The position numbers and the translations under genes were made by a program. Positions 53,215 to 62,911 of a DNA stretch of 64,000 nt are shown one piece after another. Each line of letters opens with the position of its first letter. The first letter of the stretch is position 1. The DNA is taken from assembly GCA_038396585.1 (NCBI GenBank), contig CP121691.1:1426001-1490000 (forward strand), written 5' to 3'. Source of the DNA: Vallitaleaceae bacterium 9-2 (GTDB lineage: Bacteria > Bacillota > Clostridia > Lachnospirales > Vallitaleaceae). Below the pieces are notes generated by a model. It was given only the letters and a program-made list of their open reading frames with translations, searched no databases and was not told the DNA's origin.

Positions 53215-54342
53215 ATGAAAAAAATCACAGCACTATTACTAATGTTAACAATGGTACTTATGATGAGCGCATGTGGAAATGATGCGCCAGCAGATCAAGC
53301 AACAACGGAAACAGGAGCCGGAGCGAATGAGACAGCACAGACAGAAGATGCGGCTGATGCAAGTGATGTAACCGTTGGATTTATTTTAGTTGGACCTGTT
53401 GGAGATGGGGGATGGTCATATTCTCACAACGAAGGTCGATTAGCACTTGAACAAGAGTTAGGTGTTAAAACACTATATAAAGAGTCTGTACCTGAAAACC
53501 AAGAAGTTGAAGGTGAGATTCGAAATATGATCGATCAAGGTGCAAGTATCATTTTTGCAACAAGTTATGGATATATGAACTACGTGGAAGAACTATCAAA
53601 AGAATTCCCAGATGTAACTTTTTTCCACTGCTCTGGATATAAACAAACAGATAATATGTCAAACTATTTTGGGCGTATCTATGAAGCAAGATACTTATCA
53701 GGTATTGTTGCCGGTTTAAAAACAGAAACAAATCATATCGGTTATGTAGGTGCATTCCCAATTCCAGAAGTTGTACGTGGAATCAATGCTTTTACTTTAG
53801 GGGCACGTTCAGTAAACCCGGACGTAGAAGTAGAAGTAGTATGGACATCAACATGGTATGACCCAGCGATTGAAAAAGAAGCGGCCATTGCATTATTAGA
53901 TAATGGAGCGGATATTATTGCACAACATCAAGATACAGGTGGTCCTCAACAAGCGGCACAAGAGCGTGGTGCATATTCAATTGGATACCATACGGATATG
54001 TCAGATGTAGCTCCAAATGCAGTATTAACATCTGTTGTTTGGAACTGGAATGATTTTTATATTGATCGTGTATCCGCAGTTATTGATGGAACATATGAAT
54101 CCGAAGCTTATTGGGGTGGAATGGACTCAGGTATGGTCGGCCTTACCGATATTTCTGATTTTGCAGCTGACGGTACACAAGAAGCATTAGATGCAGCGAT
54201 TGCAGAAGGTGTTCACGTGTTTACAGGTGAGATCAAAGATCAAGAAGGTAATGTAAAAGTTGCTGAAGGCGAAACATTAACAGATGATGAACTTTTAGGT
54301 ATGTCATGGTTTGTCGAAGGCGTTAAAGGAAAGATTCAATAA
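53215..54342 (+). CDS. BMP family ABC transporter substrate-binding lipoprotein
   Basis: 375 aa. A lipoprotein signal peptide with lipobox LMMSAC is followed by an acidic Ala/Thr-rich linker (about residues 22-55) and a PnrA/Med-type binding domain (GFILVGPVGDGGWSYSHNEGRLALE). This family binds purine nucleosides. The order lipoprotein, ATPase, permease, permease next to xpt supports nucleoside uptake. ATG follows AGGAGG. Ligand assignment is inferred from family and context. Confidence 0.9.
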   Translation: MKKITALLLMLTMVLMMSACGNDAPADQATTETGAGANETAQTEDAADASDVTVGFILVGPVGDGGWSYSHNEGRLALEQELGVKTLYKESVPENQEVEGEIRNMIDQGASIIFATSYGYMNYVEELSKEFPDVTFFHCSGYKQTDNMSNYFGRIYEARYLSGIVAGLKTETNHIGYVGAFPIPEVVRGINAFTLGARSVNPDVEVEVVWTSTWYDPAIEKEAAIALLDNGADIIAQHQDTGGPQQAAQERGAYSIGYHTDMSDVAPNAVLTSVVWNWNDFYIDRVSAVIDGTYESEAYWGGMDSGMVGLTDISDFAADGTQEALDAAIAEGVHVFTGEIKDQEGNVKVAEGETLTDDELLGMSWFVEGVKGKIQ

Positions 54343-54380
54343 TTGCCTTGTTGTTAATTTTATATTAGATTGGAGCCAAT

Positions 54381-55910
54381 ATGCATAAAGATATATTCGT
54401 AAAAATGGAAAATATCAGTAAGAGCTTTGGAACGGTACAAGCCAATGATGGAGTAAGTTTTGAGGTTCAAAAAGGAGAAATACATGCATTGCTTGGTGAA
54501 AATGGTGCGGGAAAGAGCACATTAATGAACATGCTGTCAGGTATCTACAAACCTGACAGCGGTTTTATTTATATCCATGGACAGCCGGTCTCTTTTCAAA
54601 GCCCCAAAGAGTCGATTCAAAAAGGAATTGGCATGATTCACCAACATGTAAAGCTTGTGGACGTGCAGACGGCACGCGACAACATTATTATGGGGTTAAA
54701 AAATACACTTTTTATTAATAAGAAGAAAGTGTCCCATGAACTTAAAGAAAAAGCAGCACATTTTGGTTTGGCTGTTGATCCCGATAAGAAGATATACAAT
54801 ATGTCCATTGGAGAAAAACAAAATGTTGAGATTTTGAAAGTTCTTTACCGAGGCGCGGACATATTAATTATGGATGAACCCACAGCGGTGCTAACACCAC
54901 AAGAAACCAAAGAGCTGTTTGTCATCATGCGCAAAATGGCACAAGAAGGTTGTGCGATTATCATTATTACACATAAATTAAATGAAGTTATGGAAATTTC
55001 TGACCGAGTAACGGTATTGCGTCATGGACGTACTGTGGGAACGTTGGAGACGAAAAATACAACGCCTAAAGAAATGACCGATTTAATGGTTGGAGCGGTT
55101 ACCGATTTATCTATTAAACGTCCTCAGGTAAAAAGAGGAAAACCTGTCTTAAAAATCAAGGATTTGGTGGCAGAAGACATAGACCATGTACCTGTTCTCA
55201 AGAATATTTCATTTGATATATTTGAAGGAGAAATTCTTGGCGTTGCAGGTGTCTCAGGAAGTGGACAAAAAGAATTATGTGAATCCATAGCCGGATTATA
55301 TCCGATCAAACAAGGGGAGATTCACTATAAGGATGAAAATATTATTGGATTGTCTCCACGAGACATTATTCGTCGAGGCATCAGTATGAGTTTTATTCCT
55401 GAAGACCGATTAGGGATGGGATTAGTAGCATCAATGGATATGATTGATAACTTTTTACTCAAAGAATATCACAATCAAAAAGGACCGTTGATTCATCGAA
55501 AAACTGTAGAACCACATTGTGAAGACATGATAAAGCGGCTGGATATACGTACGCCGGGAATTTACCATCCTGTGAAGCAACTTTCAGGGGGAAATATTCA
55601 AAAAGTATTGATTGGACGTGAGATTGATACAAATCCACATGTTTTAATTACTGCTTATGCGGTACGTGGATTGGATATTGGTGCTTCTCATAATATCTAT
55701 GATCTTATCAACGAACAAAAAGAAAAAAATGTAGGCATCTTATTTATCGGCGAAGACTTAGATGTTCTTATGGAACTATGTGATCGAATCATGGTGTTAT
55801 GCGAAGGAGAGATTACAGGAATTGTTCATGCCGCAGATGTAACAAAAGAAGAATTAGGTCTTATGATGGCCGGAGAAAAAATGACGATTAAGGGTGGTGA
55901 AGCATCATGA
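54381..55910 (+). CDS. Nucleoside-type ABC transporter ATPase (two-domain)
   Basis: 509 aa with two fused ATPase domains of the sugar/nucleoside importer type. The first has Walker A GENGAGKSTLM, signature MSIGEKQNVEIL and Walker B LIMDEPTAVL. The second has GVSGSGQKELCES, LSGGNIQKVLIGR and a degenerate Walker B (TAYAVRGLDIGA). Asymmetric degeneration of the second site is normal for this family. The 3' end overlaps the permease gene by 4 nt. Confidence 0.94.
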   Translation: MHKDIFVKMENISKSFGTVQANDGVSFEVQKGEIHALLGENGAGKSTLMNMLSGIYKPDSGFIYIHGQPVSFQSPKESIQKGIGMIHQHVKLVDVQTARDNIIMGLKNTLFINKKKVSHELKEKAAHFGLAVDPDKKIYNMSIGEKQNVEILKVLYRGADILIMDEPTAVLTPQETKELFVIMRKMAQEGCAIIIITHKLNEVMEISDRVTVLRHGRTVGTLETKNTTPKEMTDLMVGAVTDLSIKRPQVKRGKPVLKIKDLVAEDIDHVPVLKNISFDIFEGEILGVAGVSGSGQKELCESIAGLYPIKQGEIHYKDENIIGLSPRDIIRRGISMSFIPEDRLGMGLVASMDMIDNFLLKEYHNQKGPLIHRKTVEPHCEDMIKRLDIRTPGIYHPVKQLSGGNIQKVLIGREIDTNPHVLITAYAVRGLDIGASHNIYDLINEQKEKNVGILFIGEDLDVLMELCDRIMVLCEGEITGIVHAADVTKEELGLMMAGEKMTIKGGEAS

Positions 55911-56965
55911 GAATGATTCAAAGAACGAATATATCTAAGAAAAAAGTTATCATGATTCGTGTAGTTTCGATTCTTTTATCACTGCTGACAGCGTCTTTGT
56001 TTTTGCAATTTATGGGGCACAATCCTATTGAGGTCTTTGTATCCTTGGCTATCGGAGCTTATGGATCGGCATATCGACTAAGAGAAACGCTAACGACAGC
56101 AATACCCCTTGTGGTGACATCCATAGGGATTATGATTGCCTTTAAAATGAAGTTTTGGAATATCGGTGGTGAAGGTCAAATTCTCATGGGAGCTTTTGCG
56201 GCAAGCTACATTGCACTTAATTTTAGTACGCTTCCAAAACCTATATTGCTAATGCTCATGTTTATGGCAGGTTTTATTGGTGGTGGCTTATGGGCCCTTA
56301 TTCCGGCGCTGTTAAAAGTCCACTTAGGTACGAACGAAACAATTATTACCCTTATGCTGAATTATGTTGCCATTAAATGGATTACATATTTACAATATGG
56401 TCCTTGGAAAGACCCAAATGGTATGGGGTTTCCACAGATTGCAACATTTGATCAAAATGCGCTTTTACCAAAGGTTTTTGGGATTCATATCGGTTGGATT
56501 ATTGCAATTATCATTGTTGTGATTGTATCGTTTATTTTAGCTAAAACCAAAAAAGGGTTTGAAATTAGTGTTATTGGTGAAAGTATTGATACAGCAAGAT
56601 ATGCAGGAATGAATGTAAAGCATGTTATTGTATTGGCAATCATATTAAGTGGCGGTATTTGCGGTATTGTTGGCATGATGGAAGCGTCAGGTGTGAATCG
56701 AACCTTATCAAGTAATGTTTCAGCAGGATATGGGTTTACGGCAATTATTACAACATGGTTGTCAGGTCTTAAAGCATCTATTATTATTCCTGTTTCTATT
56801 TTGTTTGCCGGATTGATTAAAGGCGGAAGTTTTATTCAGACAGCCTATGGAATTCCCCAATCGGCTTCAGATGTGCTTCAAGCACTGATCCTATTTTTTA
56901 TTATTGGAAGCGAATTCTTTGTACAATATCGGTTGGTGCGAAATACCGTGAAGGAGGCACTATAA
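55907..56965 (+). CDS. Nucleoside-type ABC transporter permease 1
   Basis: 352-aa integral membrane protein with about 8-10 helices of the BPD_transp_2 family (FWNIGGEGQILMGAFAA, GTNETIITLMLNYVA, IGESIDTARYAGMNV). Homologues in this gene order import purine nucleosides. It overlaps the ATPase gene by 4 nt and is followed 1 nt later by the second permease. Confidence 0.93.
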   Translation: MRMIQRTNISKKKVIMIRVVSILLSLLTASLFLQFMGHNPIEVFVSLAIGAYGSAYRLRETLTTAIPLVVTSIGIMIAFKMKFWNIGGEGQILMGAFAASYIALNFSTLPKPILLMLMFMAGFIGGGLWALIPALLKVHLGTNETIITLMLNYVAIKWITYLQYGPWKDPNGMGFPQIATFDQNALLPKVFGIHIGWIIAIIIVVIVSFILAKTKKGFEISVIGESIDTARYAGMNVKHVIVLAIILSGGICGIVGMMEASGVNRTLSSNVSAGYGFTAIITTWLSGLKASIIIPVSILFAGLIKGGSFIQTAYGIPQSASDVLQALILFFIIGSEFFVQYRLVRNTVKEAL

Positions 56966-56966
56966 T

Positions 56967-57890
56967 ATGAATACAAGTTTTTTAGTCGCGGCAGTCATTG
57001 CTTCGACACCACTTTTATTGGCAACATTAGGTGAACTACTTACAGAAAAAGCGGGACATCTTAATCTTGGTGTTGAGGGAATGATGCTTCTTGGAGCAGT
57101 GGCAGGATTTGCTACCGGATTTTATACTAATAATCCTTTACTTATGCTTTTAGGTGCTGGGGCAGCGGGTGGCTTAGGCGGCTTGATTTTTGGTTTTTTA
57201 ACCATCACCCTAAGAGCAAATCATACAGTATCTGGCTTGACATTGACAATTTTTGGGACAGGCGTATCAAGTTTTGCCGGAACAACCTTTATCGGACAAA
57301 AGATGAGTAGTGAATTTATTGATTTTTTCAAACCGGTACCGATCCCTCTTTTAAGTAAAATACCTGTAATCGGACCGATGTTTTTTCAGCAAGATTTTTT
57401 TGTGTATTTAGCATTAGCGTTAGCCGTTTTTTTAGGAATCTATTTATATCGAACACGATATGGAATCAATTTGATTGCTATTGGTGAAAATCCGGGAGCT
57501 GCAGATGCATCCGGAATTAATGTTGACTTATATAAATATGTTCATGTTGTTGCTGGAGGAGCTTTATGTGGTCTGGGAGGAGCATATCTTGCAACCGTTG
57601 ATGTTCCTCAATGGCAAGAGCAAATCACAGCAGGACGCGGTTGGATTGCTATTGCATTAGTTATTTTTGTGTCATGGAGTCCATATAAAGCGGTTTTTGG
57701 AGCGCTGCTATTTGGAGGATTAAGTATTGTAGGATTCCGCCTTCAACATTTGAATATTTCACAAAACTTATTAGACGCATTACCTTACCTGGTAACGATA
57801 TTTGTTCTAGTGATTAGCTCGTTTAGACAATCTAAAAAAAATGCACCGCCTAAGGCACTAGGTGTTCCATATTTTAGAGAAGAACGTTAA
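56967..57890 (+). CDS. Nucleoside-type ABC transporter permease 2
   Basis: 307-aa BPD_transp_2 family permease (GHLNLGVEGMMLLGAVAGF, NHTVSGLTLTIFGTG, IGENPGAADASGINV). It pairs with the preceding permease to form the translocation pore. It is the last gene of the uptake operon. Confidence 0.93.
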   Translation: MNTSFLVAAVIASTPLLLATLGELLTEKAGHLNLGVEGMMLLGAVAGFATGFYTNNPLLMLLGAGAAGGLGGLIFGFLTITLRANHTVSGLTLTIFGTGVSSFAGTTFIGQKMSSEFIDFFKPVPIPLLSKIPVIGPMFFQQDFFVYLALALAVFLGIYLYRTRYGINLIAIGENPGAADASGINVDLYKYVHVVAGGALCGLGGAYLATVDVPQWQEQITAGRGWIAIALVIFVSWSPYKAVFGALLFGGLSIVGFRLQHLNISQNLLDALPYLVTIFVLVISSFRQSKKNAPPKALGVPYFREER

Positions 57891-57978
57891 GGATATTCAA
57901 GTAAAATAAATTTTAACTTCACAAATAGGCTAAAATGCGTTATTATTAGATGTAGAAATTAACGAAGGGATGTTTAAA

Positions 57979-59181
57979 ATGGAAGAAAACAAGAATGAAA
58001 CAAACAATGTTGTCGAAGAGACAATGGATGATTACAAAGATATGATCGATTCATCAATGATGAAATTCTCCACAGGTGATGTTGTAGAGGGTGAAGTTAT
58101 TGGTGTTACTGATGAAGAAATACTAATGAACTTTGGATATATTGCTGATGGGGTCATTCCAGTTAATGAAACGTTTGCTGACGCAGAGAATCCATTATCA
58201 GCTCAATATCAAGTTGGCGATAAGATCAAAGCGGAAGTCATCCGAAAAGATGATGGTGATGGGAATGTACTCTTATCATTAAAAAAAGCGCAACAAGAGA
58301 TTATCTGGGACCAATTGCAAGAAATCATGGAAGCAGACAAGCAAGTTGAAGCAACAGTTGTTGAAGTAGTAAAAGGTGGTCTTGTATGTAAAGTATTACA
58401 AACAAGAGGATTTATGCCTGGGTCAATGATTTCAACATCCTATGTTCAAGATTTAAATGAATATAGTGACAAAACATTTAATGTAAAAGTTATGGAACTT
58501 GATCGTGAGAAAAATCGTGTGATTTTATCCCATAAAGAAATCGAAAAAGTTGAACTTGCAAAACAACAAGATGAATTGTTTGCAACGATTAAAAAAGGCG
58601 ATGCGTTTAAAGGAACTGTCAAAAAGAATATGAATTACGGTTCTTTTGTGAACATTGGATGTGTAGACGGACTTGTGCATATTAATGAAATGAGTTGGAA
58701 AAACATCTCTCATCCTTCAGATGTTGTTAAAGAAGGTGATGTTGTTAACGTTACAGTTGTTAACGTAGATTATGATAAGAAAAAAATCGGTCTTTCGATG
58801 AAAAATGCAGAAGACGATCCTTGGAATGTATCTAATGAAAGTTTAAAAGTAGGTCAATCCTATGAAGGGAAAGTAAAAAGAGTCTTAGACTTTGGTGCTT
58901 TCGTAGAGATTTTACCAGGCGTAGAAGGACTTGTACACATTTCTCAAATCAGTAACGAGCACATTAATCATCCTTCAGATGTATTAAAAGAAGGCGATAC
59001 TGTAACGGTAAAAGTACTTGGCATTGATAATAAAGAACGTAAATTACGTCTTAGCATGAAAACAGATGAACAAGAGACAGTACGTGAAGAGTATGTTGAT
59101 GTTAAAGAATATCAAACAGAAGAGCAAGCAACAACGAGTTTAAAAAATGTCTTTGCTGATATATTAAAGGACATGAAATAG
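57979..59181 (+). CDS. rpsA: S1 RNA-binding domain protein (ribosomal protein S1 homologue)
   Basis: About 400 aa with four S1 domains. The first two are divergent; the last two are canonical (YGSFVNIGCVDGLVHINEMSW, FGAFVEILPGVEGLVHISQIS). This four-domain form is usual in Firmicutes (YpfD-like), where the link to translation is weaker than for E. coli S1. It starts at ATG 57979 (GAAGGG at 11 nt); ATG 57970 lies almost on the ribosome site. It is followed by a strong terminator. Confidence 0.92.
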   Translation: MEENKNETNNVVEETMDDYKDMIDSSMMKFSTGDVVEGEVIGVTDEEILMNFGYIADGVIPVNETFADAENPLSAQYQVGDKIKAEVIRKDDGDGNVLLSLKKAQQEIIWDQLQEIMEADKQVEATVVEVVKGGLVCKVLQTRGFMPGSMISTSYVQDLNEYSDKTFNVKVMELDREKNRVILSHKEIEKVELAKQQDELFATIKKGDAFKGTVKKNMNYGSFVNIGCVDGLVHINEMSWKNISHPSDVVKEGDVVNVTVVNVDYDKKKIGLSMKNAEDDPWNVSNESLKVGQSYEGKVKRVLDFGAFVEILPGVEGLVHISQISNEHINHPSDVLKEGDTVTVKVLGIDNKERKLRLSMKTDEQETVREEYVDVKEYQTEEQATTSLKNVFADILKDMK

Positions 59182-59213
59182 TTTAATTAAGAATTTAAGC
59201 GAATAAAGTATAG

Positions 59214-59248
59214 ATAAGGTGACTGCATGATGCAGTCACCTTATTTTT
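59214..59248 (+). terminator. Intrinsic terminator after the S1-domain gene
   Basis: Long hairpin, ATAAGGTGACTGCAT with ATGCAGTCACCTTAT, a very small loop and TTTT. Confidence 0.93.
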
Positions 59249-59327
59249 ATACACGAGTAAAGATTGTCTTTGGGATAATGGATATGCTATACTTAGAAAA
59301 AACATGATTTTACTGGAGAGGACATAT

Positions 59328-60452
59328 ATGAAGAAAAGAAATAGTGTAATAATGACATTAGCGATTATTGTAATTTGTATAACAAGCGCCTTGATACTCT
59401 ATATGTCTGTGTTCCATAAAACAGATGAAGAAAAGTTATCTATGGCTTTTCGCAATCAACGCATAGGTGAATCAATGTCCGTTGCAGGTGCTATCGGCTT
59501 TGAAGAACTAACAGTGGAACAAGTGCGTGTTTTTGAAAAAACAATTGTAGAAAATATTATAAAGAATATGCGCCTGCACTATCGATTAAATGTAAATGCA
59601 AAACGTACACAGATGGACTTGAGTGGAACATTGGAGCTTAATGGAAGTAATCTTTTGGATATGAACATATATGCAGATGATACACTTATAGCTGTAAGCA
59701 TTCCCAAACTCTATCACAATACATTGTATATAGCTTGGGAAGATGTAGATGTGGTGCTGCAAAGGTATGGCATACTAGGCGATGAACATCTAAGTGACTT
59801 TCCAATTCAAGACATTCTATTTCCTGTAATTGAAGTAATCCTTGATGAGGCAAAAGTATATGAAGAGGAGAATATGGTTATAGCTTTAGACGAATTTATT
59901 CATGCAAATTTAGTGAATGTTGAAGAGGCAACGTTCGTATTCGATTCCAGATATATGCTAGAACCAATAAGCCTTGATACGAAAAACTATGTAGTGGAGT
60001 CTAGTGCAAAAGCAGCATATGATTTTTATGGAGGAATTGTCTTTCCTCTCTATTTAGATAAATATATGCATACACAAAACAATGTGTTAAAAACACTATA
60101 TACTACAGAGGCGGTTAAGATGTATGAGGATTTGCTGCGGGATGTATTTGCGGATGCAAGACTTCGAAAAGAGTATAGTCTAATAAAAGGCGATGTGATT
60201 GGTAGCGCAGAGACGTTGCATGTGGATGAGACGATTTTAGATGTGCTAAATGGATACAATCCATTTATTGAAGAGCTTGAATTAGATGCAAGTCTTGTGC
60301 ATCAAAAATATTATATTTATGATGCAGATGTTGTGTTTAAGCAAGTCGATGATCGAGCGATAGATATAGGCAAGGTTGAACCGATGGAGCTTATGAATAT
60401 TTTTATAGAGATTCAATATAATATCGAACAATTGACGGGGCAGTTCAATTAG
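59328..60452 (+). CDS. Membrane-anchored extracellular protein next to ABC-2 permeases, unknown family
   Basis: 374-aa protein with one N-terminal helix (VIMTLAIIVICITSALILYM) and a long outside domain of mixed alpha/beta content without a motif I recognise. There is no lipobox Cys. It begins an operon with two ABC-2 type permeases, 25 nt before the first, which suggests an accessory role in export. ATG 59328 follows GGAGAGGA; an in-frame ATG at 59304 is upstream. Confidence 0.7.
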   Translation: MKKRNSVIMTLAIIVICITSALILYMSVFHKTDEEKLSMAFRNQRIGESMSVAGAIGFEELTVEQVRVFEKTIVENIIKNMRLHYRLNVNAKRTQMDLSGTLELNGSNLLDMNIYADDTLIAVSIPKLYHNTLYIAWEDVDVVLQRYGILGDEHLSDFPIQDILFPVIEVILDEAKVYEEENMVIALDEFIHANLVNVEEATFVFDSRYMLEPISLDTKNYVVESSAKAAYDFYGGIVFPLYLDKYMHTQNNVLKTLYTTEAVKMYEDLLRDVFADARLRKEYSLIKGDVIGSAETLHVDETILDVLNGYNPFIEELELDASLVHQKYYIYDADVVFKQVDDRAIDIGKVEPMELMNIFIEIQYNIEQLTGQFN

Positions 60453-60477
60453 TTGACGCATGCGGTGGGGAAAAAGG

Positions 60478-61701
60478 ATGAGTATGTTTTTATATTTAGT
60501 TAAAAAAAACCTAATGGAAATCCTACGTGATCTTAAAAAAAATATATTGCTTTTCAGTGTTCCTATTCTTATATTTAGCGCAATCTATACCTATGTTGAA
60601 GTTAGTGAAATTGAAGTGGAGTTTGTAAAACCCATTACCATTGGCGTGGTTGTAGAAGATGAATCGCCCTATAGTCAAATGTTGGTTAATGACTTCCAAG
60701 GGCAAAAAAACTTATCGGATTTTCTGCAAATTATTGAAGGAGAACCCAGAAATATACAAGATCAATTTGAAAATAAGGCGATAGATGCAATGGTTGTTAT
60801 TCCCAATGGATATGTGGAAGCATTAATGCGGTTTGAGTACTTGCCAATGGACATACGCATACGCAATGAGGATCCGTTAAAAGCGATGGTTCTATATAAT
60901 GGATTAAGAGGTTATGAAGCATATATAAGCAGTGTCGAACTAGGAGTGACTGCTTTTTATGATTTGATGCGAGACACGCTGGATGAAAAGACTTACTGGG
61001 ATTATAATGATGGATTGTCTGTTGAGCTTATCATGACGGTATTACAAAGAAATCAAATCTATAATGATTACGTAATCACCAATATACCTAGGACAACATC
61101 GGGAACGTATTATTTTCTAGCCCTTTTGATGACATTCATTATGTATTTATCCTTATTTGGAGCAATAAGTCTGTTAAGAGAGAGCAAAACCATGAGCTAT
61201 CAACGACTGATGTTGACCGATGTATCTGTTACAACATACCTGTTAGCTAAGAGTGTGACCTATGTAGTAGGCATTGCTTTTTTAACAAGTATATGGACAA
61301 ATATATTTAATCTATTGATGACATCCGAGACCATAAATTATAGTATTGAATTTATCCTTTTTATTTTTTCAATAATTTTTGTGTCTGTACTTGCGAGCAT
61401 GTGTTTAACTATTTTTATAAAAGAAGAGGAAGTTGTGCTGCTGTTTTCGGGTGTGTTTATTTTTTTTACGACGATTTTAGGTGGGGCAATCATTCCTATT
61501 CATTACATGCCCGAAGGGTTAAAAAACATCGGACAATGGACACCTAATTTTCATATGACGCGTATCGCTTTATTTTTAGGCCTTGAATATGCATATCCTG
61601 CGTATATATATATTCAATGTGGGATTGTCCTTCTAGGATGTATTCTGTTTTATATCCTAATTAAGCATTACAAAAAATTCTATATGAAGGGGACGTTATG
61701 A
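60478..61701 (+). CDS. ABC-2 type transporter permease 1
   Basis: About 407 aa with one N-terminal helix, a long extracytoplasmic loop (about residues 40-200) and five C-terminal helices, the layout of the ABC-2 (YhgE/YhaP-like) family. It has GAISLLRESKTMSYQRLMLTD and GAIIPIHYMPEGLKNIGQWTPN. Start choices are ATG 60478 or 60484; an in-frame ATG at 60460 has no good site. It overlaps the next permease by 4 nt. Confidence 0.85.
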   Translation: MSMFLYLVKKNLMEILRDLKKNILLFSVPILIFSAIYTYVEVSEIEVEFVKPITIGVVVEDESPYSQMLVNDFQGQKNLSDFLQIIEGEPRNIQDQFENKAIDAMVVIPNGYVEALMRFEYLPMDIRIRNEDPLKAMVLYNGLRGYEAYISSVELGVTAFYDLMRDTLDEKTYWDYNDGLSVELIMTVLQRNQIYNDYVITNIPRTTSGTYYFLALLMTFIMYLSLFGAISLLRESKTMSYQRLMLTDVSVTTYLLAKSVTYVVGIAFLTSIWTNIFNLLMTSETINYSIEFILFIFSIIFVSVLASMCLTIFIKEEEVVLLFSGVFIFFTTILGGAIIPIHYMPEGLKNIGQWTPNFHMTRIALFLGLEYAYPAYIYIQCGIVLLGCILFYILIKHYKKFYMKGTL

Positions 61702-62909
61702 GAGTTTTTTTATCGATGTTAAAATTACGTTGTCTTTTGCTTTTACGGTCAAAAGCTTTTTGGGGAGTATATGTAATTATTATACTCAGTGTTGGATATA
61801 TGTTGATAAACTTATATAGCCAAGTAGATAAAGGGATACTTATTCCGATTGCCATAGTTGACAATGATCAAACACAACTATCTAGGTATATTGTACAAGC
61901 AGTGCAAAGCAGTAGTCTATTGGCTGTACATGAAGTGACAGAAAATGAAGGGTTTGATATGCTAGAAAACCAAACGGCTGAATCGCTTTTTATTATTGTA
62001 CAAGGTGCAGAGGAAAAAATAGATGCTGGCGATCGTCAGGGAATTATGGATGTCTACTCTCTTGAGGGAAATTACTTTTCGGCAATGCTTTCAGATATAG
62101 TGGCTGGAGAGTTTTTAGATGAGATAGCGATACGGATTGCGTCTTCGTATTATTATCAAGCGATGGAAAAAGAAGAAAATGTACTTCTTGATGAACAGAT
62201 ATATAATGCTCTATACCTACATGGGCAGACCCTAAAACAACGACAACGGACAAATTATTATTTGGATATAGCTTTTGAAGGCGAAGGAGAGCGACGGGAG
62301 CTTTCTTGGTATAATCAACAGCTTTTACTTGAAAAGATAACCACTGGGATTATGTATATTTTTGTAGCCTTCTTTATGCTATATGCAGGAATGTCTATAT
62401 TACATGATCGAGAATCTTTTATTTATTTTCGGTTTCGGATGACAGGAATGAAGATATTTGATATGATGTTAAGTGAATACTGCACAATGCTAATTAGCGG
62501 TTTACTTGCCATACTTCCCTTATCAATTATCAGCATTTTATATGGTTCTAAGGTTATGCATACATTAGGCGTCAATGTGCTTTATATAATAGGGACAAGT
62601 AGTATGCTATATCTGTTTTTGCATTTGGTTCATGGAACATTATATTATTTGCTGACCGGATCGACATTGATTATTACGATGGGAATTTTAAGTGGAAGCT
62701 TTTTTTCCATTGATACACTGGGCAAGCAGGCAACATATGTTGCACGAATTTTTCCGGTATTTTACAGTATAAAAGCCTATTTTGATGAACCATTTATTAA
62801 AGAGTTATTGAATTATACGGTAATATATTCGGTATTAACATTGGGTATCTGTTATTTTTTAGCGAAGTATGGGATGATATTAAAACATTATAGAGGAGTC
62901 GAAAAATAG
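61698..62909 (+). CDS. ABC-2 type transporter permease 2
   Basis: 403-aa protein with the same layout as the preceding permease (N-terminal helix, large loop, five C-terminal helices, YAGMSILHDRESFIYFRFRMTG). The two probably form a heterodimer. No ATPase gene is seen in the window for this pair; it may lie beyond the window end. Substrate unknown. Confidence 0.85.
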   Translation: MRVFLSMLKLRCLLLLRSKAFWGVYVIIILSVGYMLINLYSQVDKGILIPIAIVDNDQTQLSRYIVQAVQSSSLLAVHEVTENEGFDMLENQTAESLFIIVQGAEEKIDAGDRQGIMDVYSLEGNYFSAMLSDIVAGEFLDEIAIRIASSYYYQAMEKEENVLLDEQIYNALYLHGQTLKQRQRTNYYLDIAFEGEGERRELSWYNQQLLLEKITTGIMYIFVAFFMLYAGMSILHDRESFIYFRFRMTGMKIFDMMLSEYCTMLISGLLAILPLSIISILYGSKVMHTLGVNVLYIIGTSSMLYLFLHLVHGTLYYLLTGSTLIITMGILSGSFFSIDTLGKQATYVARIFPVFYSIKAYFDEPFIKELLNYTVIYSVLTLGICYFLAKYGMILKHYRGVEK

Positions 62910-62911
62910 TT

